Under the pieces are notes generated by a model. It saw only the letters and a program-made list of their open reading frames with translations. It did no database searches and was not told the DNA's origin. From Candidatus Enterococcus huntleyi (GTDB taxonomy: Bacteria; Bacillota; Bacilli; Lactobacillales; Enterococcaceae): a stretch of DNA of 64,000 bases. How positions within the stretch are numbered: position 1 is the stretch's first letter; each line of letters opens with the position of its first letter. The stretch spans positions 62,001 through 126,000 of the forward strand of contig NZ_MAEJ01000008.1 of NCBI RefSeq assembly GCF_009933175.1, written 5' to 3'. This document shows positions 49,134 to 59,286 of this stretch, in pieces. Made by a program: the position numbers and the translations under genes.

Positions 49134-50117
49134 TTAAAATGCGTTATTCACATCTTCTAACATTAAATGAACAGATTCTAGTCCGCCACCGCTTAAATAC
49201 CAAGTGTCTGGTGATAATTGAATGACTTTATCATTTTTACCAGCCGTCGTTTGTTTAACCAACTCGTTATCTGTTAGGTTGTTTTGGCTATCATCGCCAC
49301 CGACTGCTTTAGTTCTATCAACAACGAACAAGATATCTGGATTTTTTTCTAAGACATATTCAAATGAAACACTTTGACCGTGTGTTGATGCTTCAATTTG
49401 ATCATCCGCTTGCGCAAAACCAAAAGTATCATGCACGATACCAAAGCGTGAGCCTTGACCATAAGCTGATAATTGACCTTCATTTGCTAAGACAACTAGA
49501 GCTTTACTGCCACTTGCTTCAGCTTTTTCTTTCGTTGCTGCGATTTCTTTATCTAAGCTTGCTAAAGCATCCGCTGCTTCAGTTTCTTTGCCGAAGATTT
49601 TCCCTAAAGTAGTGACATTCTGTTGAATAGATGCCCATGTATTTTCGTTATCGACAGCTAAGAATAGCGTTGGCGCAATTTTCGATAAATCTTCCATGAA
49701 ATCACGTTGACGACCAGAAATGATGATTAAATCTGGTTGTAATTGATTAATTTTTTCCAAATCAGGTTCTTTAAGGCCACCCGCTGATTCAACAGATGTG
49801 TATTTGTCTAGGTAAGTAGGTAAATTATCCACCGCTGCCCCAACGACTGCATCGCCGGCACCTAATGCATCAATTGTATCTAATGAACCATTGTCAAAAA
49901 CTACGACTTTTTTAGGATTCGTCGGCACAGTTACTTTGCCGTTGCTATCTTCCACTTCAATCGTTTTCGGTGTTGCTTCGCTAGAACTTTGCGCGCTTTC
50001 TGAGCTTGCTGCTTCTGAACCAGATGCGGCGGTTTTTCCTTTATCTCCATTGCCACATGCGACTAATACCATACTCAAGGCAGCGACTGCTAGGCCTGCC
50101 AATAATTTCTTTTTCAT
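49134..50117 (-). CDS. Siderophore-binding lipoprotein of ABC importer (FatB/YclQ-like)
   Basis: 327 residues. Lipoprotein signal with LVAC lipobox (Cys21), then a low-complexity Ser/Ala/Glu spacer and a class III (helical-backbone) binding domain: VPTNPKKVVVFDNGSLDTIDALG, LEKINQLQPDLIIISGRQ, VLANEGQLSAYGQGSRFGIVHDTFGF and the end YLSGGGLESVHLMLEDV, which match YclQ/FatB (petrobactin and other catecholates). It is last in the Fur-controlled operon after two permeases and the ATPase. Confidence 0.93.
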   Translation of the reverse strand: MKKKLLAGLAVAALSMVLVACGNGDKGKTAASGSEAASSESAQSSSEATPKTIEVEDSNGKVTVPTNPKKVVVFDNGSLDTIDALGAGDAVVGAAVDNLPTYLDKYTSVESAGGLKEPDLEKINQLQPDLIIISGRQRDFMEDLSKIAPTLFLAVDNENTWASIQQNVTTLGKIFGKETEAADALASLDKEIAATKEKAEASGSKALVVLANEGQLSAYGQGSRFGIVHDTFGFAQADDQIEASTHGQSVSFEYVLEKNPDILFVVDRTKAVGGDDSQNNLTDNELVKQTTAGKNDKVIQLSPDTWYLSGGGLESVHLMLEDVNNAF

Positions 50118-50154
50118 TTTTCGTTCTCCCTTTGTTCAAATTATTTGTCTTTCC

Positions 50155-50913
50155 TTATTGGAAATACATACAGAATCGTTTGCCTTCAATCTCACATATA
50201 CGGATATTCATGCCATATAGTTTATTTAGGACTTCACTTTGGATCACTTCGTCCGTTGTGCCATGGGCGAATAATTTGCCATCCTTCATAGCGACAATTT
50301 CATCGGCATAGCTTGCGGCGAAATTAATATCATGCAACACAATGATGATTGTCTTGCCTAATTCTTCGACTAAACGGCGTAACGTTTGCATCATTTGGAC
50401 TGCGTAGTTCATATCTAAGTTATTTAATGGTTCATCGAGCAGTATATAATCCGTATCCTGTGCCAAGACCATCGCAATATAGGCGCGCTGTAATTGACCA
50501 CCCGATAAGGTATCGATCATTTGATCAGCCATTTCCACTAAGCCTAAATTTTGCAACGCTTCTTCGACAATCCGATGATCCGTTTTGGTTAAACGTCCTT
50601 TACTATAAGGAAAACGTCCAAAATTAACCAGCTCTCTAACCGTTATTTTTACATTTGTGCCATTACTTTGTTTCAAAATAGATAATTTCTTTGATAACTC
50701 ATTGGATTTCCATGCTTTAACTTCATTATGATCGAGATAGATTTCTCCGATATCCTTAGAAATTAAACGACTCATCATGGAAAGCAACGTACTTTTCCCA
50801 GCGCCATTAGGGCCAATAAAAGCCGTTAATTTATTTTCAGTAATGGGCAATTTGATTTCTGAAACAACCAGCTTGTCACCATACCGTTTGGAGACATTTT
50901 TTATATCAATCAT
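50155..50913 (-). CDS. Siderophore ABC importer ATPase (YclP/FatE-like)
   Basis: 252 residues. Walker A GPNGAGKST (about 33-41), Q-loop LSILKQSNGTNVKITV, signature LSGGQLQRAYIAM, Walker B YILLDEP and H-switch IIIVLHDIN. The FecE/BtuD type of ABC ATPase; the C-terminus has the usual extra domain (FAHGTTDEVIQSEVL). It overlaps the permease gene by four bases and drives iron-siderophore uptake with the neighbouring proteins. Confidence 0.95.
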   Translation of the reverse strand: MIDIKNVSKRYGDKLVVSEIKLPITENKLTAFIGPNGAGKSTLLSMMSRLISKDIGEIYLDHNEVKAWKSNELSKKLSILKQSNGTNVKITVRELVNFGRFPYSKGRLTKTDHRIVEEALQNLGLVEMADQMIDTLSGGQLQRAYIAMVLAQDTDYILLDEPLNNLDMNYAVQMMQTLRRLVEELGKTIIIVLHDINFAASYADEIVAMKDGKLFAHGTTDEVIQSEVLNKLYGMNIRICEIEGKRFCMYFQ

Positions 50914-51878
50914 GCTTGACGCTTCCTTTCATAAATCAGCTTTCCAACAAAATAAATCCCACCAACAAATTCGATAATTACACTCAAGGTTGTGTTCAAA
51001 TGAAAGACTTGCTCGACTAAGAACTGCCCGCCAATCAGAAAGACAATCCCTAATAAAACCGCCGTCACAAAGAGTGTTCGATGTTTATACGTGCCCATAT
51101 ATTGATAACTAATATTGGCGATAATAAAGCCTAGAAACGTGACTGGCCCCACTAATGCAGTGGCTGTTCCAGTCAAGCCGCTCACTAATACTAGCAATAA
51201 AATCTGTAATCGAGGCAGATTGATTCCTAAGTTAATTGCTTGTTCCCGACCTAAGTGAAGCACATCCAACGTCCGACTCAAACTGAACAAGACAGCCGAA
51301 ATTCCCAAAATAATCGCCGCAGCCCAAATCAGATACTGACTATCGACATTACCAAAACTGGCAAAGAGCTTTCCTTGTAATAAGTCATATTCATTCGGAT
51401 CCATTAAGACTTGTAGAAATGTACTGCCGCTACTAAAGAGCGTGCCTAAAATCAGGCCAATCATTAATAACAGGAATAAATCATTTTGACTTTTGCCCAG
51501 CATGAATTTTGCTAGAAACAGACTAGCTACCACCATTAAGCCAATGGTCGTAAGGAAGAGTCCCAAACTTTGTTGAGACAGCATCGTGACACCACCAAAG
51601 ACAAAAAACAAGCCGGTCTGAATTAAGACATACAATGAATCTAGCCCGAGAATATTTGGTGTTAGGAAATGATTCTGAGTCAAGGTTTGAAAACTCACCG
51701 TAGAAAAGCCAGTCGCAATCGCAACCAGTATGAACGCCAGCAATTTCTTCCCTCTAATCTGCCAAGCAAATGCGAAGTTCCCATAGGTATTGTAAGTCAG
51801 ATAGACTCCACAAAATATCAGGCCGATAATCGCTATAAGAACTAATTTGCCGACAGTTGATTGAATCAATTTTTTCAT
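50910..51878 (-). CDS. Siderophore ABC importer permease (YclO/FatC-like)
   Basis: 322 residues of the BtuC/FecCD family, about nine or ten membrane helices. Phrases: LVAIATGFSTVSFQTLTQNHFLTPNILGLDSLY, REQAINLGINLPRLQILLLVLV and VGPVTFLGFIIANISYQYMG (ATPase contact loop). Partner of the permease that precedes it; the two genes overlap by four bases. Confidence 0.93.
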   Translation of the reverse strand: MKKLIQSTVGKLVLIAIIGLIFCGVYLTYNTYGNFAFAWQIRGKKLLAFILVAIATGFSTVSFQTLTQNHFLTPNILGLDSLYVLIQTGLFFVFGGVTMLSQQSLGLFLTTIGLMVVASLFLAKFMLGKSQNDLFLLLMIGLILGTLFSSGSTFLQVLMDPNEYDLLQGKLFASFGNVDSQYLIWAAAIILGISAVLFSLSRTLDVLHLGREQAINLGINLPRLQILLLVLVSGLTGTATALVGPVTFLGFIIANISYQYMGTYKHRTLFVTAVLLGIVFLIGGQFLVEQVFHLNTTLSVIIEFVGGIYFVGKLIYERKRQA

Positions 51879-52822
51879 GACTTTGCCCTCCTAGTTAATA
51901 GAATGACAAATAAAATACTGCCTAAGACGCCCACCACTACGCTGACCGGGACTTCATAAGGGGCAATCACAACGCGGGCAATAATGTCACAAATTAATAA
52001 GAAAATACTGCCAGCTATCGCCGTAATCGGTAAAGTATTCTTTATATTATCGCCATAGATTAGCGAAACTAGATTAGGAATAATCACGCCTAAAAACGGA
52101 ATGCTACCCACCATAATTAAGACCACCGCACTAGCTAACGCAACTAAGCCAACGCCAAAAATCTGCATCCAGCGATAATTCACGCCAAGATTGGTGGCCA
52201 AATCCTCGCCAAACCCGACAATTGTGAATTGATAAGCAAATAAATAGATCACGATAAATAACGGGATTGTCAGGTATAATAACTCATAGCTCCCTTTCAT
52301 CACAACTGAAAAATTCCCCTGTAGCCAAGAAGACATATTCTGAACCAGCTGGAACTGATAGGCAAAAAAGGTTGCGATTGAGCCAACAATATTGCCAAAC
52401 ATCACGCCAATCAGCGGTAACATTAACTGATTTCTAGCTGGTAATAATTTGGTTAAGCCAAGAAAAACCATCGTTCCGAGAAAGGCAAATAGAAAAGCGA
52501 CAAACGAGCGGATCGATAGCGGCGCATTTGGCAAAAAGAGCATGACTACTAGAATCCCTAGTCGCGCACTATCCATAGTCCCCGCGGTTGTCGGTGAAAC
52601 AAATTTATTTTGTGTTAAATGTTGCATGATTAAGCCGCAGACACTCAGCGTACTGCCCGCCAATAACAGACTAATCGTGCGGGGAATCCTCGTTGCAAAA
52701 AAGACTAACTGTTGTTGTACACTTCCTGCAAATAAGTCTGTGATTGTGAGGTCCTTCACTCCAACAAATAACGAGATACCCATTAATAATACAAGTAGTA
52801 GAAAAAGACCTAACCTTTTCAT
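51875..52822 (-). CDS. Siderophore ABC importer permease (YclN/FatD-like)
   Basis: 315 residues, FecCD family. Phrases: RIPRTISLLLAGSTLSVCGLIMQHLTQNKFVSPTTAGTMDSARLG, GFGEDLATNLGVNYRWMQI and VGSIPFLGVIIPNLVSLIYG. First gene of the operon. ATG is about 25 bp after the Fur box, which should repress the whole set when iron is plentiful. Confidence 0.93.
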   Translation of the reverse strand: MKRLGLFLLLVLLMGISLFVGVKDLTITDLFAGSVQQQLVFFATRIPRTISLLLAGSTLSVCGLIMQHLTQNKFVSPTTAGTMDSARLGILVVMLFLPNAPLSIRSFVAFLFAFLGTMVFLGLTKLLPARNQLMLPLIGVMFGNIVGSIATFFAYQFQLVQNMSSWLQGNFSVVMKGSYELLYLTIPLFIVIYLFAYQFTIVGFGEDLATNLGVNYRWMQIFGVGLVALASAVVLIMVGSIPFLGVIIPNLVSLIYGDNIKNTLPITAIAGSIFLLICDIIARVVIAPYEVPVSVVVGVLGSILFVILLTRRAKS

Positions 52823-52846
52823 AAGTACGCTCCATTACATTCTAAT

Positions 52847-52867
52847 TGAGAATGATTTTCATTCTTA
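52847..52867. promoter_or_regulatory. Fur box before the siderophore operon
   Basis: TGAGAATGATTTTCATTCTTA, close to the 7-1-7 Fur consensus TGATAATNATTATCA. It stands between the siderophore operon and the yueI-like gene on the other strand, nearer the first. Confidence 0.87.
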
Positions 52868-52981
52868 CTATAGTTTATGTGAAATTTTGAAGAAAATCAA
52901 TGTTTTTTTCAACTCAATACTCATTCAGGAGTGTGCTATACTAGAGATAAGTAATGAAAACAGATTCAGGAGGTTAAAAAT

Positions 52982-53437
52982 ATGTCAGACGACCAGTTAC
53001 AAAGTCACTTAGACCGCGGCCGCTATGGCAGTCCTTTGGTAAATCCAGATGAACAGCATAAATACATGGGGACATTTCGTGAACGCTGTGCCCTGAGTAT
53101 GACCGTTGCCGAGATGAGAAAGAAAGAAAATCAAACACGTTTGGTACAGGAATTCAAAAAATACCCTGAGTTGACGGTCCTTTTAAACGGATCAATCTCA
53201 GCACAGCTCCAAACAACTTATATCCAATTAGCCACAAAAAATAACATGAAATTTACCGTAATCAATGATTTCGTGACCAACGAACCCGAAAGCTTAGGCC
53301 TATTACTTGCCGCAAAAGAGGCGCTTAATGAGGCAGTCATTGATATTGAAGAAAAATATGCAGCACCAAAAAATACACCGACAGAGGCAAAAGAACCCGA
53401 AGAAAAACAGGGTTTTTGGCATAAATTATTTCATTAG
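52982..53437 (+). CDS. DUF1694 (YueI-like) protein
   Basis: 151 residues. The family phrases are LQSHLDRGRYGSPLVNPDEQHKYMGTFRERC, where NPDEQ-x-x-Y-L/M-G-T-F-R-E-R is diagnostic, and FTVINDFVTNEPESLGLLLAAKEALNE. The C-terminus is a charged tail ending FWHKLFH. Strong CAGGAGG before the ATG; an extended -10 (TGC-TATACT, about 52936-52944) is the likely promoter. Function unknown. It is followed by a 134-residue gene 11 bp later. Confidence 0.9.
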   Translation: MSDDQLQSHLDRGRYGSPLVNPDEQHKYMGTFRERCALSMTVAEMRKKENQTRLVQEFKKYPELTVLLNGSISAQLQTTYIQLATKNNMKFTVINDFVTNEPESLGLLLAAKEALNEAVIDIEEKYAAPKNTPTEAKEPEEKQGFWHKLFH

Positions 53438-53448
53438 GAGACGATTTT

Positions 53449-53853
53449 ATGGTGGGTTACACACAGTTAAAAGAAGAATTGTTACGCGTATTGGATGGCC
53501 ACATTGATCTATTGAAGGACGTTGAGACGATTGACCCCAAACATTTAGACGGGATTGTCTTTATGATGCACAGCTTTGGTTTCATGTTAGACCGTGCACC
53601 AAAAGTCTTGGCGACTGAAGATGAAGAGGATATGCATTACATGATGTTTCAGTACTACAGCTTACTCAGTGAACTAAAATACAATTTGGCGATGAATTAC
53701 TCTTATGCTACCTTAGCTGGTAAAAAATTATCGGAAATTGTAGACACCTTCCCTAAAACCTATGAAAAAGAGTTACGTCAATGGTGGGAACAAAAAACCG
53801 GCTTAGAAGTCGAAGAAACCAAACAAACAATCAGCATTCCAGCCTTTGAATAA
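53449..53853 (+). CDS. Conserved-looking cytoplasmic helical protein, unknown
   Basis: 134 residues, acidic, predicted helical: LKEELLRVLDGHIDLLKDVETID, LDGIVFMMHSFGFMLDRAPKVL, MMFQYYSLLSELKYNLAMNY and YEKELRQWWEQKTG. No signal or membrane part. TAGGAGA stands before the ATG and it is coupled to the YueI-like gene. I do not recognise a named family. Confidence 0.75.
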   Translation: MVGYTQLKEELLRVLDGHIDLLKDVETIDPKHLDGIVFMMHSFGFMLDRAPKVLATEDEEDMHYMMFQYYSLLSELKYNLAMNYSYATLAGKKLSEIVDTFPKTYEKELRQWWEQKTGLEVEETKQTISIPAFE

Positions 53854-53867
53854 GTGAATGCTAAATA

Positions 53868-53922
53868 CACAAAGAGACTAGGTTCCCTATCGTAGACTTG
53901 ATAGGTAACCTAGTCTTTTGTG
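53868..53922. terminator. Strong bidirectional terminator
   Basis: CACAAAGACTAGGTTCCCTATC-GTAGACTT-GATAGGTAACCTAGTCTTTTGTG, more than 20 pairs with few mismatches. Confidence 0.88.
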
Positions 53923-54686
53923 TTTATACTTCCTCTATCAGAATGACTAAATTCTTAGTCCAATCTTTCGCCGTCTTGACATACTTATGACCAACCTATA
54001 AACACTATCACAACAGGCGATACAAAGATTTCAATGTGCCTAAATATAGTTTCTTTTAGGCACAAAATTGTTAGCATAATAAAACAAATTGATTGTCCTC
54101 ATTTTTTAACGTTAAAATACCTTCAGCCATTGTTATTTTCTCTTGCAATAATCTTATTTGCCAAGCATTTCTTAACTCAAGAGTTAACTCTCTCTTAAAT
54201 CGAAAAAATGTGGAAAAATTTGGTATACTTAATGTTTTGCCTATTTAACTTTTGAAGAATTTTGACGCTTACTAGCAAGGTTATTCAATAAATTTGGTAT
54301 ACTTAATATTTTCGGTTCTAATTTTGGGTGTTCAATTTATTTTTCTTCAAAAAAACACAAAAGCTACTTTTTCCTTAAAAATCACAAGAAAATTTTGGAG
54401 ACGATATTTTTCCTATTTTTCAGTAGGTAATTTAGATTTTCGAATTCAAACCTAACTTCAGATGTGTTATATATCCTAGTAAATTAACCGTCTCATTTGC
54501 TAAAATTTTAACTATGCGTGTAAATTACTGAACCTTCTTTTCTTCGGCAAAACAACTAGCATCCATGAAGGAACAAAAACTGCTAACGATAAGTACTGTT
54601 TAGCCTACGCATCCTCTTTCATCCAAGAGTTCTTCACATTTCAACCAACTTATTCATTGTACTTACAATAGATATAATCTCTTTAA
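53923..54686. other. Long intergenic region with interspersed repeat
   Basis: No gene is seen over some 760 bp. The main content is repeat copy B (54121-54485). The flanks, about 200 bp each, show no strong hairpins or frames. Confidence 0.6.
54121..54485 (+). repeat. Interspersed non-coding repeat, copy B
   Basis: Aligns to copy A (4873-5238) over its whole length in the same orientation. The two GTATACTTAA boxes are at 54223-54232 and 54297-54306, again 74 bp apart, each preceded here by TTTG (TTTGGTATACTTAAT). Non-coding, between convergent genes. Confidence 0.85.
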
Positions 54687-54728
54687 CGAAAAAAGGCTTC
54701 ACGCAACTAATCAGATGCGCGAAGCCAT
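54687..54728 (-). terminator. gshF terminator
   Basis: On the minus strand GGCTTCGCGCA-TCTGATTAGT-TGCGTGAAGCC followed by TTTTTTCG. Confidence 0.87.
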
Positions 54729-54748
54729 TTATAGTTCTATTCTATTTT

Positions 54749-57016
54749 TTATTTCACTACTTCCGGATACAACAGCTGTAAAACTTTCAGCGTCAAGCGG
54801 CGTTCTTTCCCTTGGTAAGGATAGACGTGCATATGCATCGCCGGATTAAAATTCGCCTCAATAATCCCGTAAGCTTTACTATCTGTTGCTGGATCCACGC
54901 TATGATCTGGAATAATCAAGTCGATGCCACTGATTTTAGCGCCTAATGCAGTCACCGCGTCTGCCGCGATTTTCTTATAGGCGTCCGTGAATTGGTCGGT
55001 CACATCGATAGAATCGCCACCGGTGCTGACATTTGAATTTTCTCTCAGATAGACTACTTGAGCTTTTTTAGGAATTGAATCGATGGTTAAACCTTGCTCT
55101 TTAAGCATCAGTTTTTCAATCTCACCCAGTTGAATCAATTCTAACGGTGCTCTGTGATGTGAGCCTCGTAAAGGATCCTGATTCTTTTCAGCAACTAATT
55201 CAGCAATCGTCCGCGCGCCGTCGCCAACAACATTGGCCGGTACTCGTAATAATATCGCTTGAACCTGACCATCGATTACGAAGAAACGATACTCAGTTCC
55301 CGGGAAGAATTCTTCAATCAAGATTTCGGTATCCTCTGAAAAAGCAATCTCTAAGGCTTTCTCATAGTCTTCCTGTGAAGCTCCTTCTTTAAAAATCGAT
55401 ATTCCTAGCCCGTAATTGGTTGATTTTGGTTTGACAACAAATGCTGTCTGAGCAAATTGAGCATACGCTCGTTTCGCTTCACTAATTTGCGTATATTCTT
55501 CGCCCTGCGGTACTCGGAAGCCAGCTTCTGCTAGGATTTTCTTGGTCACCGTCTTGTTTTCCATCATCAATGGTACGATATAGGAATCCTTGCTAGTCAT
55601 ATTGGCATTTTTGACGTACTCGACATGGCCTTTGTGCTGTAATTTTAAGAATTGATCCATCTCATCTAAAACCGTCACTGAAATACCTTTTTGAATCGCA
55701 TCAAATAGTAAAATTTGCGTCGACAATTCCATTCCTCGATAGCCTGCTAATTGATAAGGACGTTCGTGGGCCTCATGATAATAAGCCATGCCTAAGTCAA
55801 CAGCTAACTCCTTTTGACTCGCTTCTTGAATTTTGTTTAATATTTGTCCAGATAACGTCTGCTCAGGCTGCGTTAGGCGTTCTTTCAACGTAAGAACTAA
55901 CTCTTTTTCCTCTGTCAATGCCAGTTCATCTAACATCGCCAGGATATCAGCAAATAACGCTTCGCCTTCTTCTAAAAGCTCCGTCTGTTCCAAAGGATTT
56001 TCCAAAGCTACTTGATTATTTAACAAATCACCAATAGCGACCCATTCGTCAGCCTCATGCTTTTCCTCTGTCCATAACAAATAAAGTAAGAAAATATGCA
56101 AAAATTGGACCTGTTCATCACTAATTCCCACCCGTTCAAACGGATTGACATCAATACTACGCAACTCGATATAACGAATCCCATACTCAGCCAATTCTGA
56201 CATCTTTTTGCCGCCACGTAAACGCAGTGGTGCATAAAATTCTTTTTCTTCCGATAATTTGCCTGTCTCAACCATCTCAGCAATATTGTCCACATAAGTC
56301 GCTAACGACGCATAAGAAACCTTCACATTGTCATGATTCGTGTAGCCATATTTACTGCTACGGATACTACGGACTGGCTCATCTGGCTGCGGCTCATCTT
56401 CAAAATAGCGTGCTTCACTTAATGGTGACGCTCCATACAAATAAGTAATCAACCAACGATAACGTAAAAAGTTACGTGAAACCTTCATATAGATTTCCGT
56501 TTTAAACTCTTCTAATGAAGAGATTTCTGATTGTTGATTAAATAATTGCTTGACCAAGTCTTCCGCAAATTCAAAGTTAAAATGAATGCCACTGACCATC
56601 TGTTTACGTTTGCCATATTCTTTGGCTAGGTAACGTCGATAGAGCACATCCTCAAACTTATCTAATTTAGCAATGATAATATCTTCTTCTTTTTCAGGTA
56701 AAGCAGGTGGCATACTTAACGGCCACAACATTTCCCCATCGTCCAATGAGCGCATCGTTACATCTTGGATTGCTTCAAGGAAACGGAGCATTTCTTTGGC
56801 ACTATCAGCCACCGGTGTAATCATCTCCACCTGTGTCTCACTAAAATCCGTTTGGATGTAGGGATGGAAAGCTCGATTACCTAAGACATTTGGATGGTCT
56901 GTACTAGCCAACTCTCCCGTTAAGGTCACACGTTGACTTTCTCGCTCTAACCCAAAGCGAGCCTTTTTCAAAAATGGTCGGACAGCATCCCGACGCATGA
57001 ATTCTTTCATTTGCAT
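54749..57016 (-). CDS. gshF: Bifunctional glutamate-cysteine ligase/glutathione synthetase
   Basis: Cytoplasmic fusion enzyme that makes glutathione from Glu, Cys and Gly, 755 residues, the normal GshF length. The N-terminal part (about 1-470) is glutamate-cysteine ligase: FGLERESQRVTLTGELA, NRAFHPYIQTDFSETQVEMITP, KQMVSGIHFNFEF and YIELRSIDVNPFE. The C-terminal ATP-grasp part (about 485-755) is closer to D-Ala-D-Ala ligases: FVVKPKSTNYGLGISIF, LIEEFFPGTEYRFFVIDG, STGGDSIDVTDQ and GIIEANFNPAMHMHVYP. The fusion is typical of enterococci, listeriae and some streptococci. AAAGGTG precedes the ATG; single gene with terminator. Confidence 0.96.
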   Translation of the reverse strand: MQMKEFMRRDAVRPFLKKARFGLERESQRVTLTGELASTDHPNVLGNRAFHPYIQTDFSETQVEMITPVADSAKEMLRFLEAIQDVTMRSLDDGEMLWPLSMPPALPEKEEDIIIAKLDKFEDVLYRRYLAKEYGKRKQMVSGIHFNFEFAEDLVKQLFNQQSEISSLEEFKTEIYMKVSRNFLRYRWLITYLYGASPLSEARYFEDEPQPDEPVRSIRSSKYGYTNHDNVKVSYASLATYVDNIAEMVETGKLSEEKEFYAPLRLRGGKKMSELAEYGIRYIELRSIDVNPFERVGISDEQVQFLHIFLLYLLWTEEKHEADEWVAIGDLLNNQVALENPLEQTELLEEGEALFADILAMLDELALTEEKELVLTLKERLTQPEQTLSGQILNKIQEASQKELAVDLGMAYYHEAHERPYQLAGYRGMELSTQILLFDAIQKGISVTVLDEMDQFLKLQHKGHVEYVKNANMTSKDSYIVPLMMENKTVTKKILAEAGFRVPQGEEYTQISEAKRAYAQFAQTAFVVKPKSTNYGLGISIFKEGASQEDYEKALEIAFSEDTEILIEEFFPGTEYRFFVIDGQVQAILLRVPANVVGDGARTIAELVAEKNQDPLRGSHHRAPLELIQLGEIEKLMLKEQGLTIDSIPKKAQVVYLRENSNVSTGGDSIDVTDQFTDAYKKIAADAVTALGAKISGIDLIIPDHSVDPATDSKAYGIIEANFNPAMHMHVYPYQGKERRLTLKVLQLLYPEVVK

Positions 57017-57250
57017 AGTTCTTACACCTTTCTACTTCTACTACCCATTATTATATAGGAAAGTCAAAAGAAAACCTTTGAAATTGTCTCGCTAAATGAC
57101 AGATTTCTAATTCTCTATTCGCTTAAATTTTTTCACTATGATTAGATGATACCACTATATCTAATGAAATAGACAAAAGAAATCATTTTCTTTCCTAAAC
57201 AGCCAACTCTTCAAGTTTATTTCGATCCCTTGTCATTACCAAAAATAATC
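57017..57250. other. Intergenic region before gshF
   Basis: About 230 bp of AT-rich DNA that must hold the gshF promoter; no box pair was strong enough to call. Confidence 0.4.
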
Positions 57251-57308
57251 ACAAAAAAGCGACCGAAATCTGCCAATTACAGCCCAACAGATTTCAGCCA
57301 CTTCCTAA
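57251..57308 (-). terminator. Terminator after ftsY
   Basis: On the minus strand a stem around GAAATCTG and CAGATTTC, extended outward with mismatches, followed by GCTTTTTTGTG. Confidence 0.75.
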
Positions 57309-57356
57309 GTTTTCTTATTTAGTAAATCACGTAGAAGTTCCTCACGTGACACTCAT

Positions 57357-58361
57357 TTATTCTTCTTTCAGCAACCCTTTGAATAAACCGACCACAAAGT
57401 CATTCGGTTCAAAGACTTCTAAATCATCGATGCCTTCACCTAAGCCAACTAATTTGACTGGCAAATGCAACTCATTACGGATTGCTAGCACAATCCCACC
57501 TTTAGCCGTGCCGTCCAATTTTGAAAGGACAAGCCCAGTCACATCAGTGGTTTCTTTAAATTGTTTTGCCTGAACCATAGCGTTTTGTCCAGTCGTCGCA
57601 TCAAGTACCAACAAGACTTCATGTGGTGCTTCCGGAATTTCTCGTTGAATGACCCGCTTAATTTTTTCTAACTCATTCATCAGATTGACTTTATTTTGCA
57701 AACGGCCTGCCGTATCTACCAATAAGACATCGGCGCCTTCTGCTTTGGCACGAGCCACCGCATCGAAGACAACCGCCGCCGGATCGCCGCCGGCTTTGCC
57801 ACGGACAACTTCTACGCCCGCGCGTTCGCCCCAGACAACCAACTGATCAATCGCACCAGCCCGAAACGTATCAGCCGCTGCCATCAAAACTTTTTTACCT
57901 TCTTCTCGGTATTGATGCGCTAATTTGCCAATACTCGTCGTTTTCCCAACGCCATTAACCCCGACGAATAGAATAACTGTCACGCCATCTTCTTGCAAAT
58001 TAATCTCATTGATCTCGTTAATGCCCTCTGCTTCATACAAATCAACCAACTTTTCGATAATCGCATTTTGAACCTCAGCCGGTTTCTTAGCATTACGCAG
58101 TTTAACTTCTTGGCGCAATGATTCAGTGATTTTTATTGCGGTATCGAAGCCCACATCGGCGCCAATCAAGGTTTCTTCAAGCTCTTCAAAGAAATCCTCA
58201 TCGACACTCCGGAAATTAGCAAACAACTCATTCATACGTTCGCCAAATGTTTTCCGCGTTTTTTCTAAGCCTTTGTCGTATTTCTCTTGGACTTCAACCA
58301 CTTCTTCCGGTACTTGTTCTTCACCGGTAAAAGCTTTCTTGATCTTATCAAAAAATCCCAT
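57357..58361 (-). CDS. ftsY: Signal recognition particle receptor FtsY
   Basis: GTPase that docks SRP-ribosome complexes at the membrane, 334 residues with the short A domain usual for Firmicutes ([18 protein letters not shown]). N domain helices about 35-110, then GTPase motifs [17 protein letters not shown] (G1), [13 protein letters not shown] (insertion box), [15 protein letters not shown] (G3), [11 protein letters not shown] (G4) and [12 protein letters not shown] (closing). It is last in the rnc-smc-HAD-ftsY operon; ffh and ylxM are not next to it in this window. Confidence 0.97.
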   Translation of the reverse strand: MGFFDKIKKAFTGEEQVPEEVVEVQEKYDKGLEKTRKTFGERMNELFANFRSVDEDFFEELEETLIGADVGFDTAIKITESLRQEVKLRNAKKPAEVQNAIIEKLVDLYEAEGINEINEINLQEDGVTVILFVGVNGVGKTTSIGKLAHQYREEGKKVLMAAADTFRAGAIDQLVVWGERAGVEVVRGKAGGDPAAVVFDAVARAKAEGADVLLVDTAGRLQNKVNLMNELEKIKRVIQREIPEAPHEVLLVLDATTGQNAMVQAKQFKETTDVTGLVLSKLDGTAKGGIVLAIRNELHLPVKLVGLGEGIDDLEVFEPNDFVVGLFKGLLKEE

Positions 58362-58374
58362 GGAATCCCTCCTT

Positions 58375-59184
58375 TTAATTTAAAACAAATTGTTCAATCG
58401 CCTGAGCAACCCCATCTTCTTGATTAGACGCAGTCACATAATCAGCCGCTGCGTGAACCTTTTCAACAGCATTCGCCATCGCCACACCCATACCAACATA
58501 TTCAATCATCGGCAGGTCATTTTCTTCATCGCCAATACCCATAATTTCTTCGCGTTCAATCCCTAAATCCTTCGCCAACAGCGAAATTCCGTAGCCTTTT
58601 GTAATTCCCTTAGGCATAAACTCTAAGAGGTTACTACGCGTTTTAATTACTTCATAGTCCTCATAATATGCGGCCGGAATTTCAGCAATTTTCGCATCTA
58701 ACATCACTTGATCCAATGCCACCACTACTTTATTATAAATCGCCGAACCATCAATCTCAGCAAGTGTGCTCGCTTTGAAATCCAATAATTTATTTAATTG
58801 ACTATAGATAGACTTGTTCGCCGGTGAAGTCGGTAATTGCAAGACCAAGCCTTCTGATAAGACATCCAAAGGAATATCCAAATCCAGCGCCAACTGATGC
58901 AATTTTTGAACATCAGACGGCTCCATCACTGTCTGTTCCATAATCTCACCTGTGTCATTCTTTTGAACTAAGCCGCCGTTAAACGTAATACTATAATCTC
59001 CCGGTTCCAACAAATTTAATTCGTTCAAGAACCCTTCGATGGCTTTTAATGGGCGTCCCGTACAAATCACAATTTTGACTCCGGCAGCCTTGGCTTTCGC
59101 TAGTACCTGCTTGTTTCTTTCAGAAATTTGCTTCTGATCATTCAGTAACGTTCCATCTAAATCTATCGCAATCATCTTAATCAT
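58375..59184 (-). CDS. Cof-type HAD-IIB hydrolase
   Basis: About 269 residues from ATG 59184 (GAAGGGGG nine bases upstream; earlier ATG codons lie in the ribosome site). HAD motifs: MIAIDLDGTLLNDQ (I), VKIVICTGRP (II), lysine in GITKGYGISLL (III) and IMGIGDEENDLPMIEYVGMGVAMANA (IV). It is commonly found between smc and ftsY in enterococci and relatives. It probably dephosphorylates a sugar phosphate; substrate unknown. It ends 13 bp before ftsY. Confidence 0.93.
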   Translation of the reverse strand: MIKMIAIDLDGTLLNDQKQISERNKQVLAKAKAAGVKIVICTGRPLKAIEGFLNELNLLEPGDYSITFNGGLVQKNDTGEIMEQTVMEPSDVQKLHQLALDLDIPLDVLSEGLVLQLPTSPANKSIYSQLNKLLDFKASTLAEIDGSAIYNKVVVALDQVMLDAKIAEIPAAYYEDYEVIKTRSNLLEFMPKGITKGYGISLLAKDLGIEREEIMGIGDEENDLPMIEYVGMGVAMANAVEKVHAAADYVTASNQEDGVAQAIEQFVLN

Positions 59185-59286
59185 TCTGAACATCCCCCTT
59201 CCCAACTATTACAAGGATTTTGTCAGCCTCGCTATAGCGAACACTGCGTAATCCCCATCTGTACTCTTTACACTGGCCTCTAGGGT